A program made the translations under genes and the position numbers. A DNA stretch of 64,000 nucleotides from a bacterium (GTDB lineage Bacteria; Patescibacteria; Paceibacteria; Moranbacterales; UBA1568), in the NCBI GenBank assembly GCA_021821305.1, contig JAKACP010000001.1, positions 310,001 to 374,000 on the forward strand. The letters are read 5' to 3'. Under the pieces are notes generated by a model, which saw only the letters and a program-made list of their open reading frames with translations, ran no database searches and was not told where the DNA came from. Below are positions 44,244 to 52,785 of the stretch, one piece after another. Each line of letters opens with the position of its first letter. The first letter of the stretch is position 1.

Positions 44244-44894
44244 ATGGATATTCTCACGCCGAAGCAGAAAATCGTGTTGCAGGCGATCAAGGACTTCTTC
44301 TCCGAGAACGGGGAGATGCCGACGGTGCGCGAACTGCAGGGCCAGGCCGGGCGACTGGGGCTCAAGCTCAAGAGCCTCCGGAGTTTCTTCCTCTACTTAA
44401 ACGAGCTCGAGGAAAAGGGCTACATCGAACGGACGAGCGAGGACCGGGGGATCCGGCTCAAGGGAGTCACGAGCGAGAGTTTCCTCGACGTGCCGGTGTT
44501 CGGCATGGCGAACGCGGGCGCGGCGACGATGTTCGCGGACCAGTATATCGAAGGATACCTCAAGGTTTCCAAGAAAATCGTCCGCAACGCTCGGAGCGTC
44601 TACGCGATCCAGGTATCGGGGACATCCATGAACAAGGCCCGGGTGAATGGCAAGACCATCCAGAACGGGGACTTCATCCTCGTGGACTCCTCGTGGAATC
44701 ACTATGACAACGGCGACAAGGTCTTAGTCGCGATCGACGGCCTCGCTACGGTCAAGACCTATCGGACGGTCGACGGGCGCAACATCGTCCTTCTCCCGGA
44801 GTCGACCGACAAGAAGCACAAGCCGATATTCCTCACCGACGAGGACGATTTCGTGATCAACGGCAAGGTGATCGACGTGCTCAAGATGAAATAG
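44244..44894 (+). CDS. lexA: LexA-like SOS repressor
   Basis: A 216-residue repressor/protease. The N-terminal winged helix (about 1-70) opens LTPKQKIVLQAIKDFFSENG; the S24 domain has the self-cleavage Ala-Gly in FGMANAGAAT, the nucleophile Ser in VSGTSMNKA and the general-base Lys in GLATVKTY. All catalytic parts are present, so it should cleave with RecA and control DNA repair genes. The site context NAG differs from the common AAG. It follows the rRNA terminator, with its own promoter and terminator. Confidence 0.9.
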   Translation: MDILTPKQKIVLQAIKDFFSENGEMPTVRELQGQAGRLGLKLKSLRSFFLYLNELEEKGYIERTSEDRGIRLKGVTSESFLDVPVFGMANAGAATMFADQYIEGYLKVSKKIVRNARSVYAIQVSGTSMNKARVNGKTIQNGDFILVDSSWNHYDNGDKVLVAIDGLATVKTYRTVDGRNIVLLPESTDKKHKPIFLTDEDDFVINGKVIDVLKMK

Positions 44895-44916
44895 GTATCC
44901 GATGACCGTCAGATCG

Positions 44917-44941
44917 AAAGCGCCCTCGCCGGGCGCTTTTT
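44917..44941 (+). terminator. Terminator of lexA
   Basis: AAGCGCCC-TCGCC-GGGCGCTT plus T-run. Confidence 0.85.
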
Positions 44942-45010
44942 CGGTTCCTGGGTATGGTATAATTCGATCGTGAACGGACACGGATCGAAACAAAGACATC
45001 ATACGGAACA

Positions 45011-46201
45011 ATGAAACACGCTGGCCTCTCCCTCTATCCGCGACAGCCACTCTGGTTCCTCCTCCGCGCATCCGCGCTCGTGGTGATCGGAACGATATTC
45101 TTCCTCCTCGTCACGGGGAAGAAGCTTTTCGGGCTGTCCGGACTCGAGCTGTTCTGGGTGGTGCTCATGCCGATCGCGGTGCTCACGATGTATTTCGCGC
45201 CGCTTTTGTGGCGCAACGTCTGCCCGCTGTCGACGGTGAGTCTGTGGCACTGGTCGCTCTTCGGTCGGAGGCGGCTCGAGCGCGAGGGGATGTCGGCGCG
45301 GATACTCACCGGGTGGCGCGCCGAGGCGCACGCGTTCCTGACGAAAAACGGGCTGATCGTGTCCGCCATCCTCTTTTGGATCATCGTGCCGCTCCGGATC
45401 CCGTTCTTCAACAGCGAGGCGCAGGCGACGCTGTGGCTCCTCGCGCTCGTGTTCCTCGCGGCGGCGGTGTTCGGATCGCTGTTTCCGGTCAAGAGCGGAT
45501 GGTGCACGAGCATCTGCCCGGTGGCGGCCGTCGAGAAGGTCTATGGCTTGAATCCCGCGGTACGGGTGAAGAACAACCGCTGTCACTACCGGAACAAGGA
45601 AACGGCCGCGGTGGCGAGCTGTAGCGGATGCTCGTTCAACTGCGGCGATGTCGTCGAGCCGGAGCATGCCTATTGGCAGGCGGAGAAGGGAGGCTTGTTC
45701 CATGACACGATCAACGCGGAAATGCGCAAAGTGTTCATCGGGAGCTTTCCCGGATTCATCCTCGCCTTTTACCTCTATGCGTCGAAGATACTCGTGCTTC
45801 CGGACGGGCTGGTCGAGGGTGTGCTCGTCCTCTATATGACGTTCGCCGCGTTCATGGGGATATCGGCCCTCATATACCTGCTCGCGAAACGGCGCCTGCG
45901 GGCCGGCGCGGAGCGTCGTGAGGGGGGCATGACACCGGGAACGGTTTCCCTCTCGTATGCGGTCTCCAAACGCCGTCTCGACATGGTATTCCTCACGGTC
46001 GCGATCAATGTCATCGCCGGGTTCGCCTTCAACTCCATCGTCGGGAAAGTGCTCCCGAAATGGTTCGCGCTCACGCCGGAAACGGGCACGGCGATCCTCG
46101 CTTCGCTCATCGCGGTCTTTTTTCTCGCCTCGCTCTACAGCCTCCGCAACGCCTGGAACGAAGGTCCGATGCCGGGACAGTATCGTCCGTCGTGGTGGTA
46201 A
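45011..46201 (+). CDS. NosR/NapH-like membrane Fe-S protein
   Basis: A 396-residue protein with about eight membrane helices. Two cysteine clusters face one side: NVCPLSTVSLWHW (about 76) and SGWCTSICPVAAVEKVYG (about 166), then RCHY and ASCSGCSFNCGDVVEP (about 205). The CxxxCP pattern followed by a basic/helical hairpin is the Fer4_5/NapH-NosR-FixG type that passes electrons across the membrane. The second canonical ferredoxin domain is not present. An extended -10 TATAAT at 44958 lies 48 bases upstream. Partner is unknown; a molybdoprotein is encoded at 62032. Unusual for a reduced fermenter. Confidence 0.72.
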   Translation: MKHAGLSLYPRQPLWFLLRASALVVIGTIFFLLVTGKKLFGLSGLELFWVVLMPIAVLTMYFAPLLWRNVCPLSTVSLWHWSLFGRRRLEREGMSARILTGWRAEAHAFLTKNGLIVSAILFWIIVPLRIPFFNSEAQATLWLLALVFLAAAVFGSLFPVKSGWCTSICPVAAVEKVYGLNPAVRVKNNRCHYRNKETAAVASCSGCSFNCGDVVEPEHAYWQAEKGGLFHDTINAEMRKVFIGSFPGFILAFYLYASKILVLPDGLVEGVLVLYMTFAAFMGISALIYLLAKRRLRAGAERREGGMTPGTVSLSYAVSKRRLDMVFLTVAINVIAGFAFNSIVGKVLPKWFALTPETGTAILASLIAVFFLASLYSLRNAWNEGPMPGQYRPSWW

Positions 46202-46513
46202 AGTAAAAGCCCCCGGAAGCGGACTCGTGTGAGTGCTTGGCGGGGGCGATTGAGGGGATACATCGTTGATGGATCTCCCGGGAGCTGAAAGGATGAAGAT
46301 CCTTGCGGGCTATGGGGTGGCGGGAATGTTTCCTGCCAGAGTCTCTGTCTTTTCCTTCCGGATATTTTTCCTGTCTTTCGACGTGTGTCGCTACCGCGAT
46401 GGTCCGGTTCATGGGAGAATCGGATCGTTTTTTTTGGTTGCGGAGGTTGGGAAAAACGGATGGGGGAGGGAGGGGACGGGAGACTGGGAGAGGGAGCGGA
46501 TGAGTGGTGCGGG

Positions 46514-46780
46514 AAAAAAAGGATTCCGCGCGGATCCATCCGACAAAAGATTGTGAAAAAGCGACCGCTTCCTCCTTGCAAAAATGATCCGAAGATCCGA
46601 CATTAAGGCAGAAATGATTTCTATCGCCAATGAAGGGCGAGCCTGTCGGAAACGGATATTCCCCGAAGGGAGTGCGAGGGATGAAAGAGCGGCCCTCGCG
46701 GGCAGCATGGAAGGAAGCAGTGGTTTCGGGGAAAGCCTGTTTCCCGAAAACCGCTGCCCCCTTCACCGCATTCCGGAGGG
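46514..46780 (-). ncRNA. Candidate structured non-coding RNA
   Basis: Downstream of the minus-strand promoter the sequence folds into two strong hairpins: 46717-46757 (GCAGCGGTTTTCGGG against CCCGAAACCACTGC) and 46674-46699 (GCGAGGG/CCCTCGC). It reaches GGATCCGCGCGGAATCC plus seven T, a possible terminator, at 46514-46537. It does not carry RNase P, tmRNA or SRP signatures that I can see. 6S RNA is possible but unproven. Confidence 0.35.
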
Positions 46781-46786
46781 AAAGTC

Positions 46787-46815
46787 ACTCTATGATATCG
46801 GGAGAAACTTGTCAA
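46787..46815 (-). promoter_or_regulatory. Consensus minus-strand promoter in the gene-free gap
   Basis: Minus strand: TTGACA (46815-46810), 17-bp spacer, TAGAGT (46792-46787). Confidence 0.65.
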
Positions 46816-46898
46816 GAGCGGTTTGCCGGAAAAGAAAACCAGGCTCGCCGGGGAGGCGGACCTGGAATTCGGAAGGATTCCGAAGAAACGGCCAAAGG

Positions 46899-46970
46899 GG
46901 TGACTAGAGGGAATCGAACCCTCATTCATGGTACCACAAACCATTGTCCTGCCATTGAACGATAGTCACC
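46899..46970 (-). tRNA. tRNA-His (anticodon GTG)
   Basis: Acceptor GTGACTA/TAGTCAC with an extra G at -1 paired to the discriminator C, the His identity mark; anticodon stem ATGGT/ACCAT around TTGTGGT; T loop GTTCGATTC. Confidence 0.94.
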
Positions 46971-47006
46971 CCTTCACTCGCTTCTTTTCGGAGTACTGCT
47001 TCCTTG

Positions 47007-47078
47007 TGCCCTCGGCAGGAATCGAACCTGCATCAAGGGCTTAGAAGACCCCTGCTCTATCCATTGAGCTACAAGGGC
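47007..47078 (-). tRNA. tRNA-Arg (anticodon TCT)
   Basis: Acceptor GCCCTTG/CGAGGGC, D arm AGCTCAATGGATAGAGC, anticodon loop CTTCTAA, T loop GTTCGATTC. Confidence 0.94.
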
Positions 47079-47086
47079 AAACCGGG

Positions 47087-47159
47087 TGGGTCGTGGAGGA
47101 TTCGAACCTCCGACCGTTGGCTTAAGAGGCCACTGCTCTACCAACTGAGCTAACGACCC
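47087..47159 (-). tRNA. tRNA-Lys (anticodon CTT)
   Basis: Acceptor GGGTCGT/ACGACCC, D arm AGCTCAGTTGGTAGAGC, anticodon loop CTCTTAA, T loop GTTCGAATC. Confidence 0.94.
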
Positions 47160-47362
47160 GAAACGCAAAAAAAAACGATGTCCCAGGAAAGACTTCTCAC
47201 AAGATACCGTAAAAGCAGGGCTCTGTCAAACGCCGAAAATCCTGTTGACGCGGGCTCTCTTTCACGGTACAACGTATGAGTGGCTCGCCGATCATTCGGC
47301 TGAAAAACGCTCCTGTGGTGAAATGCCTGCTTGTCGGCAGACAGGGATATCACAAGGGTGAT

Positions 47363-47434
47363 GCCCCGATAGCTCAACGGATAGAGTACCGGTCTTCGGA
47401 ACCGAGGATGGGGGTTCGATTCCCTCTCGGGGCA
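47363..47434 (+). tRNA. tRNA-Arg (anticodon TCG)
   Basis: Acceptor GCCCCGA/TCGGGGC, anticodon loop CTTCGGA on a CCGGT/ACCGA stem with one mismatch, T loop GTTCGATTC. A TCG Arg tRNA is uncommon in bacteria that use inosine-containing tRNA-Arg(ACG). Confidence 0.93.
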
Positions 47435-47453
47435 CAATAAGTTGGGAGTGTCG

Positions 47454-48755
47454 TCAGTCCTGGTCTTCCTGCGGAACGTCCTTGGGAATGGTCGCGTAGG
47501 CGGCCCGAAGTTTGGCTTCGTAGTCGGCTTTCTGAACGAGGTATTCGGACCACTGCTTCTTGGTCCATGATTTCGGTTTTTCGGACAGTATCTCGAATTT
47601 CGGATAGAGATCGGGAGATCGGTAATTGCTCGGGAAAGCGTCGTCGATGATCACGTTTCCCGAGGCGTCGACCACCTTCTGTGAGAAGGTCGTCTTCATG
47701 CTGCCGTCCGGATTCGACTCGAGGACGTGCGGACCATCGATCGAGACGGAACGACCGTCCTTGGTCCCGTAGAAACGGAAGGCGAGTTGGGTTCCTTCGA
47801 TGGCGGCTTGGATGAGTATGTGATTCGGCGTGTTGTTGACGAATTTTAGGTCAGGGCTGGGTATATAGATGGTGGCGTCGAAGCCGTATGGTTTGTAGTA
47901 TTTCACCGGATAGGCATGATTCTTCCTGCCTGTTACCTTGAAGCCCGCGTTGATGGCCGCGCGGAACACCGTGGTGGAGACCTGGCAGATACCGCCGCCG
48001 AATTCCGGTTCGGTCTTGTTGTATTTGATCACGAGCTCCGGCAGGTATCCGTTCGCTCCGTCGACCTCTCCGAGATATTCCACGAAGGAGAATTCCTGAC
48101 CCGGCGCGAGAAGGAGTCCGTGGTACTGTTTCATCGCCCGTTTGATATTGTACAATCGGTTTTTCGGTGATCCAGCGAAGTCGGTGACCCCTTCGCTGAC
48201 GAGCTCCCGGAGTCCGAGCTTCTCCATGTCTGTCGAAGCGATCATCGGCGCTATCTTTTCCGACGGGAGCACCGCGGTGTCCCGGCCGTCCTCGATGGCC
48301 GCAAGGATGGCGGCCGTCGCCGCTTCGGCGTCCATGCGGATGCCCTCCTCGCTCGGTTCGACGACGACGATGCGCCGTTCGGTATCCTCGCCGAACACCG
48401 CGTTTTTCGGATCCCGGTTCGCTCTCGAAACGATGGTCTCGACATAGGAGCGGACCTGCGCCGAATCGACGCGTTCGGTGACGCGGACAGCGGTCGTCTC
48501 CCGGCTCTGCCGCGACATGGTCCACTGGCAGAGGATCGGAGCCTCGCAGAACGATATGTTCTCGATTTCCGACCGGGTATCCGATTTCGGGACGAGGATC
48601 GTGTCGACGAAGGTGAAGGAGGACAGGGTATCCGTCGGTATCTCCTCGCGGAAGGATCCCGACTCGACCGTCAATGCCGCCGCAGGCGAAGCCAAAAGGG
48701 TTCCTGCGATCAGCAGGCCGTATGAGAGCATGGTTGGGGAAGTGCGGTTCGTCAT
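47454..48755 (-). CDS. Exported VanW-family protein
   Basis: A 433-residue protein with a signal peptide (MLSYGLLIAGTLLASPAAALT). The VanW domain (about 220-330) shows NRLYNIKRAMKQYHGLLLAPG, EFSFVEYLGEVDGANGYLPE, and EFGGGICQVSTTVFRAAINAG, with one Cys, a strictly conserved block. Many bacteria carry VanW next to wall genes, but its reaction is not settled. The C-terminal tail is Asp/Lys-rich. Start is the ATG at 48755 (MTNRTS); longer in-frame sequence lacks coding character. Confidence 0.87.
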   Translation of the reverse strand: MTNRTSPTMLSYGLLIAGTLLASPAAALTVESGSFREEIPTDTLSSFTFVDTILVPKSDTRSEIENISFCEAPILCQWTMSRQSRETTAVRVTERVDSAQVRSYVETIVSRANRDPKNAVFGEDTERRIVVVEPSEEGIRMDAEAATAAILAAIEDGRDTAVLPSEKIAPMIASTDMEKLGLRELVSEGVTDFAGSPKNRLYNIKRAMKQYHGLLLAPGQEFSFVEYLGEVDGANGYLPELVIKYNKTEPEFGGGICQVSTTVFRAAINAGFKVTGRKNHAYPVKYYKPYGFDATIYIPSPDLKFVNNTPNHILIQAAIEGTQLAFRFYGTKDGRSVSIDGPHVLESNPDGSMKTTFSQKVVDASGNVIIDDAFPSNYRSPDLYPKFEILSEKPKSWTKKQWSEYLVQKADYEAKLRAAYATIPKDVPQEDQD

Positions 48756-48807
48756 ACCGTTTGTGTTCTCCTGATTGTAGCGGTTTTTTCGGAAATTGGG
48801 AAGAAAG

Positions 48808-48843
48808 ACGGAAAGCCCGGTCCGACGGAACGTAGACCGGGCT
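48808..48843 (-). terminator. Terminator of hsp20
   Basis: Minus strand AGCCCGGTC pairs with GACCGGGCT, then TTTCCGTCTTT. Confidence 0.7.
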
Positions 48844-48865
48844 AAGTAACTGAATGCGTTATCGG

Positions 48866-49444
48866 TCAGAATCCGCGGACCTGGATCTTCTTGACCTTGG
48901 TCGTGTCGGCCTTGGGGAGACGTATGGTGAGGATGCCGTTCTTGAGCGATGCGTCGGCTTTGTCCGGGATCACGTCGACCGGAAGGAGCACCGACCGGGA
49001 GAATCCGCCCCAGTAGCATTCCTGGTAGTAATAGTTGCCGTTGTCGACGACCTCCTCGTTCCGCCGTTCGCCCTTGATGGTGACCATGTCGTTGTTGATG
49101 GTCACGTCGAGGTCCTCCGGCTTGACGCCCGCGATCGTGGATTTGATGACGATTTCCATTTCGGTCTGGTAGACGTCGATCGTGAGCTGTCCCTCGGCGT
49201 CGTTTTCGGAGGGCATGGTCTGCGGTTGGACTTGCGGCTGCATCTGGGCCTGGTAGGCCGGGGTGCTCCAGGCAGGCTGGGATTCCATGGGCATGGCCGG
49301 CTCGCTCTCGGTACGCATCGAGAACTGCGAAGTCTCTTCTTCCTCGTATATCGGGACGGAGGCGCCGTCGGAGGAATCGCCCTCATCCATGCGCTTGGCA
49401 CCGGTCAGACGTTCGAAAAATGACTTCTTTTCCTTGGTAGCCAT
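48866..49444 (-). CDS. Small heat-shock protein (Hsp20/alpha-crystallin)
   Basis: A 192-residue chaperone. The alpha-crystallin domain (about 98-190) has LTIDVYQTEMEIVIKSTIAG, then DLDVTINNDMVTIKGERRNE, YYYQECYWGGFSRSVLLPVD and SLKNGILTIRLPK (the GILTI motif). The first 95 residues are a Met/Gln/Pro-rich extension longer than usual. It holds unfolded proteins until ATP-driven chaperones act. No CIRCE-type operator was found upstream. Confidence 0.92.
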   Translation of the reverse strand: MATKEKKSFFERLTGAKRMDEGDSSDGASVPIYEEEETSQFSMRTESEPAMPMESQPAWSTPAYQAQMQPQVQPQTMPSENDAEGQLTIDVYQTEMEIVIKSTIAGVKPEDLDVTINNDMVTIKGERRNEEVVDNGNYYYQECYWGGFSRSVLLPVDVIPDKADASLKNGILTIRLPKADTTKVKKIQVRGF

Positions 49445-49496
49445 AGGATATTTCGTTTATCGCGGTTATGAGGATAGTATAGGAAATTTCGGCTTT

Positions 49497-49952
49497 CTAC
49501 GCAAGGAAGACGTTGTAGAAGAAGTGGAGGAGGGTGCCGAGCAGGAATGAGGCCGGCCAGAGGAGTTTCGGGATATTCTGCCTGACGGCGTACCCGTAGA
49601 GGAGGGCGGTCACGAGATGGAGGGTGGGAATGCCGACGAGCGCCGGGACGGGCATCTCGGGAAACATGGCCCGAGCGATGAATATCTCGGTTCCGCCGAA
49701 TCCGATGCCGAAAAGAACGAGGGAAAGCGTGAAGGCCGCTTCGCTCGGGAATCTTCGGATGAGCTTTCCGATCGTCGCGAGCTTCACGGATTCCTCGATG
49801 ATCGCGAAGACGAGCAGTCCGAGGAACGGTGCGAAGAAGGTCCAGTCGTTCCCGGAGGGGGCGGGAACGATTTCCGCGATGAGGCTCGCGGCGAGCTCGA
49901 GGAATCCCGCGGCGACCGCGGCGAGGACTCCCATGATGAGGTAGGTCGGCAT
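49497..49952 (-). CDS. PrsW-like intramembrane protease
   Basis: A 151-residue protein with about five membrane helices. It carries FAIIEESVKLATIGKLI (EE..K), FGIGFGGTEIFI, HLVTALLYGYA and LHFFYNVF, the Glu-Glu, His and His/Asn sites of PrsW (MEROPS M82). PrsW enzymes cut anti-sigma factors inside the membrane in other bacteria; an ECF sigma factor is encoded about 4 kb away, but no anti-sigma gene is next to it. Shorter than Bacillus PrsW. The ORF starts 9 bp after the valS stop. Confidence 0.8.
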   Translation of the reverse strand: MPTYLIMGVLAAVAAGFLELAASLIAEIVPAPSGNDWTFFAPFLGLLVFAIIEESVKLATIGKLIRRFPSEAAFTLSLVLFGIGFGGTEIFIARAMFPEMPVPALVGIPTLHLVTALLYGYAVRQNIPKLLWPASFLLGTLLHFFYNVFLA

Positions 49953-49961
49953 ACGATGCGG

Positions 49962-52634
49962 TTACGAGAGGGATGCGACGTGCTCCCGGAGTTCGCCGGC
50001 TTTCGCCCGGGTTTCTTCGAGGAGTGTCTTCGTGCTCTCGACGATTTCCTTGGGGGCGCGGTCGGCGAAGGCGGGATTGCCGAGTTTCGATTCGAGTGAC
50101 GCCGCGTATTTTTCCGTCTGCGCGAGGTCGGCTTCGAGCCGGGCTTTTTCCTTGGCGATGTCGATCACGCCTTCGAGGTGGAGGAATGCCTGGAGGAGTC
50201 CGACCTGAATGAGGAGCGAATTTTTCGGGGTGTCGGCGGAGCTGTCGATGCTCCGTATCTCACCTATGCGCGCGATTCGTTTAATAATTTCCTCATTGTC
50301 GTGGATGGTATTTTTATGACGGATTGTTCGTTCTGATGCGCCTCGAGCGCTCAACACCATTTTTATGGCAGGGTCGATGTGGTAGGTCGCGCGGATATTG
50401 CGGATGGCCGTGATGAGTCCTTTGACGAGCTCGAACCGATTTGCGTCCGCAATCATCTTGTGAGTGGATTCAAATACGGGCCACTTGGCGATCATGAGGA
50501 ATTCGCTCTTATCAAGATGGAATGTCTGATGGATCGCTTCGGTGACGAAGGGCATGAACGGATGCCAGAGCTTGAGGATGACGTCGAAGGCGTGGCGCAG
50601 GAGCGCGTCGTTTTTTTCGATCTTATGGACTTCGACATACCAGTCGGCGAAATCGCCCCAGGTGAAATCGCGGAGCTCTTCGGTCGCGAGCGAGAGTTCG
50701 TAGCGGTCGAGATGACGCGTGACGCTCGCGGCGACCTCTTCGAGTTTCCGCATGATGTATCGGTCGGCGTCGGATCGCGGTTCGGGTGCGGCGTCCGTTT
50801 CCGCGCTCATCGTGCCGATATAGCGGGCGAGATTCCAGAGTTTGTTCGTGAAGTTGCGCATCGCGACGATCTTCTCGTCCGAGAGTTTCACGTCGTTGCC
50901 GGGTGTCGATCCGGATATGAGCGCCATCCGGAGTGCGTCGGCGCCGTGGACTTCCGAGACATCGAGGGGATCGATGATATTGCCGAGGCTCTTGGACATC
51001 TTGCGTCCCTCGGCGTCGCGGACGAGGCCATGGAGGTAGACTTTTTCGAATGGGGGCATCCCGATGAAGTATTCGCTCATGAGGATCATCCGCGCGACCC
51101 AGAAGAAGAGGATGTCGTAGCCGGTCTCGAGGAGGTTGGTCGGGTGGTAGGTCTTGAAGTCGTTCGCTTCGGTATCGGGCCAGCCGAGCGTCGAAAACGT
51201 CCACAGTCCCGATGAGAACCACGTGTCGAGCGTGTCCTGATCCTGTTCCCAGCCGTCGCCTTGGGGGGCGTCGATGCCGCAGAAGATCTCCTCGCCCCGA
51301 TACCACACGGGTATCCGATGCCCGAACCAGATCTGCCGCGAGATGCACCAGTCGCGGAGGTTGTCGATCCAGTGGAAATAGGTCTTGGCGAACCGGTCGG
51401 GGAGGATGGCGATATCGCCGGATGAGACGGCCTCGCGCATGAGCTCCTTGAGCGAGACCTGCCGTCCGTTCTTTTCGAATTCCTTGTTCACGTCGATGAA
51501 CCACTGCTTCATGGGCAGGACTTCGACGACGTCCTTGAACCGGTCGCTCGTGCCGACGCTCTGGTCGACCTCTTCCTCGTGTTCGAGGAGCCCGGCCGCC
51601 CTGAGCGAGGCGATGACCTTTGCGCGCGCGTCCGCCACGGAGAGTCCGGCATAGGCGTCGCCCGCCCATCGTGTCATTGCCCCGTCTGTCCCGATGACCG
51701 CCTCGTCCGCGGGGGCGAAGGCGATCTCGGCTTTGTGCCGGAGGTAGAAATCATAGTCCGTGTGGCTGTGCGCCGGGGTGATGCCGACCGCACCGGTGCC
51801 GAACGCGGGGTCGACCATCTCGTCGGCGATGATCCGGATGGAGAGGTTCGGGCCGCCCGCGAAGGACCCGATCTCGTAGGTCTTGCCGACGAATTCACGG
51901 TATCGCTCGTCGTCCGGATGCACCGCGACGGCGGTATCGCCGAGCTTGGTTTCCGGCCGGGTCGTCGCGATAGCGATGGGGAAATCTTCGGAGTACCTGA
52001 AGGTAGAGAGTGTCGCCTTGCGGTCGATGTAGACAAGCTCGTCGTCGGAGCAGGTGGACTGTCCTTTCACGGACCAGTTGACGGTCCGATAGCCGCGGTA
52101 GATGAGTCCGTCGTCATACATCCGTTTGAACGCGGTGCGGACGGCGAGGGAGCGTTTCTCATCGAGGGTATAGGCTTCGCGCGACCAGTCGACCGAGGAG
52201 CCGAGCTTCTCGATCTGATGCTTGATACGATCATGGCTTTCCCGGGCGAATGTCTCGAGACGCGCGAGGAACTCCTCGCGGCTGAAGTCGTAGCGTGTCT
52301 TTTTCTCCTCCTGCCAGAGGATGTCCTCGACCTTGCTCTGCGTCGCGACGGCGGCGTGGTCGGTGCCGGGGAGCCAGAGCGTCCGGTCGCCTCTCATGCG
52401 GTGATAGCGGACAATCGTGTCCTCGATCGCGAGCATGGCGGCGTGTCCCGCATGGAGGACGCCGGTCACGTTCGGCGGCGGGAGCACGATGGAAAACGTC
52501 GGTTTCGTCGCGTCCGTGACGCCCGCTTCGATGCATCGGTCCGGATCGAAAAACCCGCTCTCCGTCCATCTGCGGTAGAGATCGTCCTCCCACTCTTTGG
52601 GGGTATATGCCTTGGGGATGTCGGTTTCGTTCAT
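49962..52634 (-). CDS. valS: Valyl-tRNA synthetase
   Basis: An 890-residue class-I synthetase. HIGH motif: LPPPNVTGVLHAGHAAM; KMSKS: GRKMSKSLGNIIDPLD. The editing domain lies between them, the anticodon-binding domain (about 620-760) follows, and a C-terminal coiled coil (DIAKEKARLEADLAQTEKYA) contacts tRNA. The ATG at 52634 begins MNETDIPKAYTPKEWED; the open frame further upstream is non-coding. It is transcribed with tsaD above it and PrsW below it. Confidence 0.95.
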   Translation of the reverse strand: MNETDIPKAYTPKEWEDDLYRRWTESGFFDPDRCIEAGVTDATKPTFSIVLPPPNVTGVLHAGHAAMLAIEDTIVRYHRMRGDRTLWLPGTDHAAVATQSKVEDILWQEEKKTRYDFSREEFLARLETFARESHDRIKHQIEKLGSSVDWSREAYTLDEKRSLAVRTAFKRMYDDGLIYRGYRTVNWSVKGQSTCSDDELVYIDRKATLSTFRYSEDFPIAIATTRPETKLGDTAVAVHPDDERYREFVGKTYEIGSFAGGPNLSIRIIADEMVDPAFGTGAVGITPAHSHTDYDFYLRHKAEIAFAPADEAVIGTDGAMTRWAGDAYAGLSVADARAKVIASLRAAGLLEHEEEVDQSVGTSDRFKDVVEVLPMKQWFIDVNKEFEKNGRQVSLKELMREAVSSGDIAILPDRFAKTYFHWIDNLRDWCISRQIWFGHRIPVWYRGEEIFCGIDAPQGDGWEQDQDTLDTWFSSGLWTFSTLGWPDTEANDFKTYHPTNLLETGYDILFFWVARMILMSEYFIGMPPFEKVYLHGLVRDAEGRKMSKSLGNIIDPLDVSEVHGADALRMALISGSTPGNDVKLSDEKIVAMRNFTNKLWNLARYIGTMSAETDAAPEPRSDADRYIMRKLEEVAASVTRHLDRYELSLATEELRDFTWGDFADWYVEVHKIEKNDALLRHAFDVILKLWHPFMPFVTEAIHQTFHLDKSEFLMIAKWPVFESTHKMIADANRFELVKGLITAIRNIRATYHIDPAIKMVLSARGASERTIRHKNTIHDNEEIIKRIARIGEIRSIDSSADTPKNSLLIQVGLLQAFLHLEGVIDIAKEKARLEADLAQTEKYAASLESKLGNPAFADRAPKEIVESTKTLLEETRAKAGELREHVASLS

Positions 52635-52785
52635 AGTCGAATGAAGACTCCACGGATCGTGGATCCTTATGTTTCCCACGATAGCAGGAAAAAGGCGGTG
52701 TTTCAAGGAAAAAAGAAAACCGCCGGGCGTGGCCATGCGGTTCGATCGTGTTTTTACAGGTGGGAGCCGCTGGTTCTGTCTTATG

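Larger units (their letters stand above)
46202..46898. other. Nearly 700-bp gap without a convincing gene
   Basis: After the Fe-S gene, GCCCCCG...CGGGGGC near 46210-46246 may be a terminator. A minus-strand promoter and strong hairpins (46514-46815) suggest a non-coding RNA. Purine-rich runs of G and A occupy about 46440-46500. Short open frames here lack ribosome sites. Confidence 0.5.

Noticed and set aside
46409..46708. 99-codon minus-strand frame in the gene-free gap
   Set aside because: Ser/Pro-rich, low-complexity, no ribosome site, and it crosses strong hairpins.
46709..46720. GGAAGGAAGCAG, similar to the SRP RNA loop
   Set aside because: The bases around it do not pair into SRP domain IV (CAT against GGA), and it lies on the strand opposite the candidate promoter.
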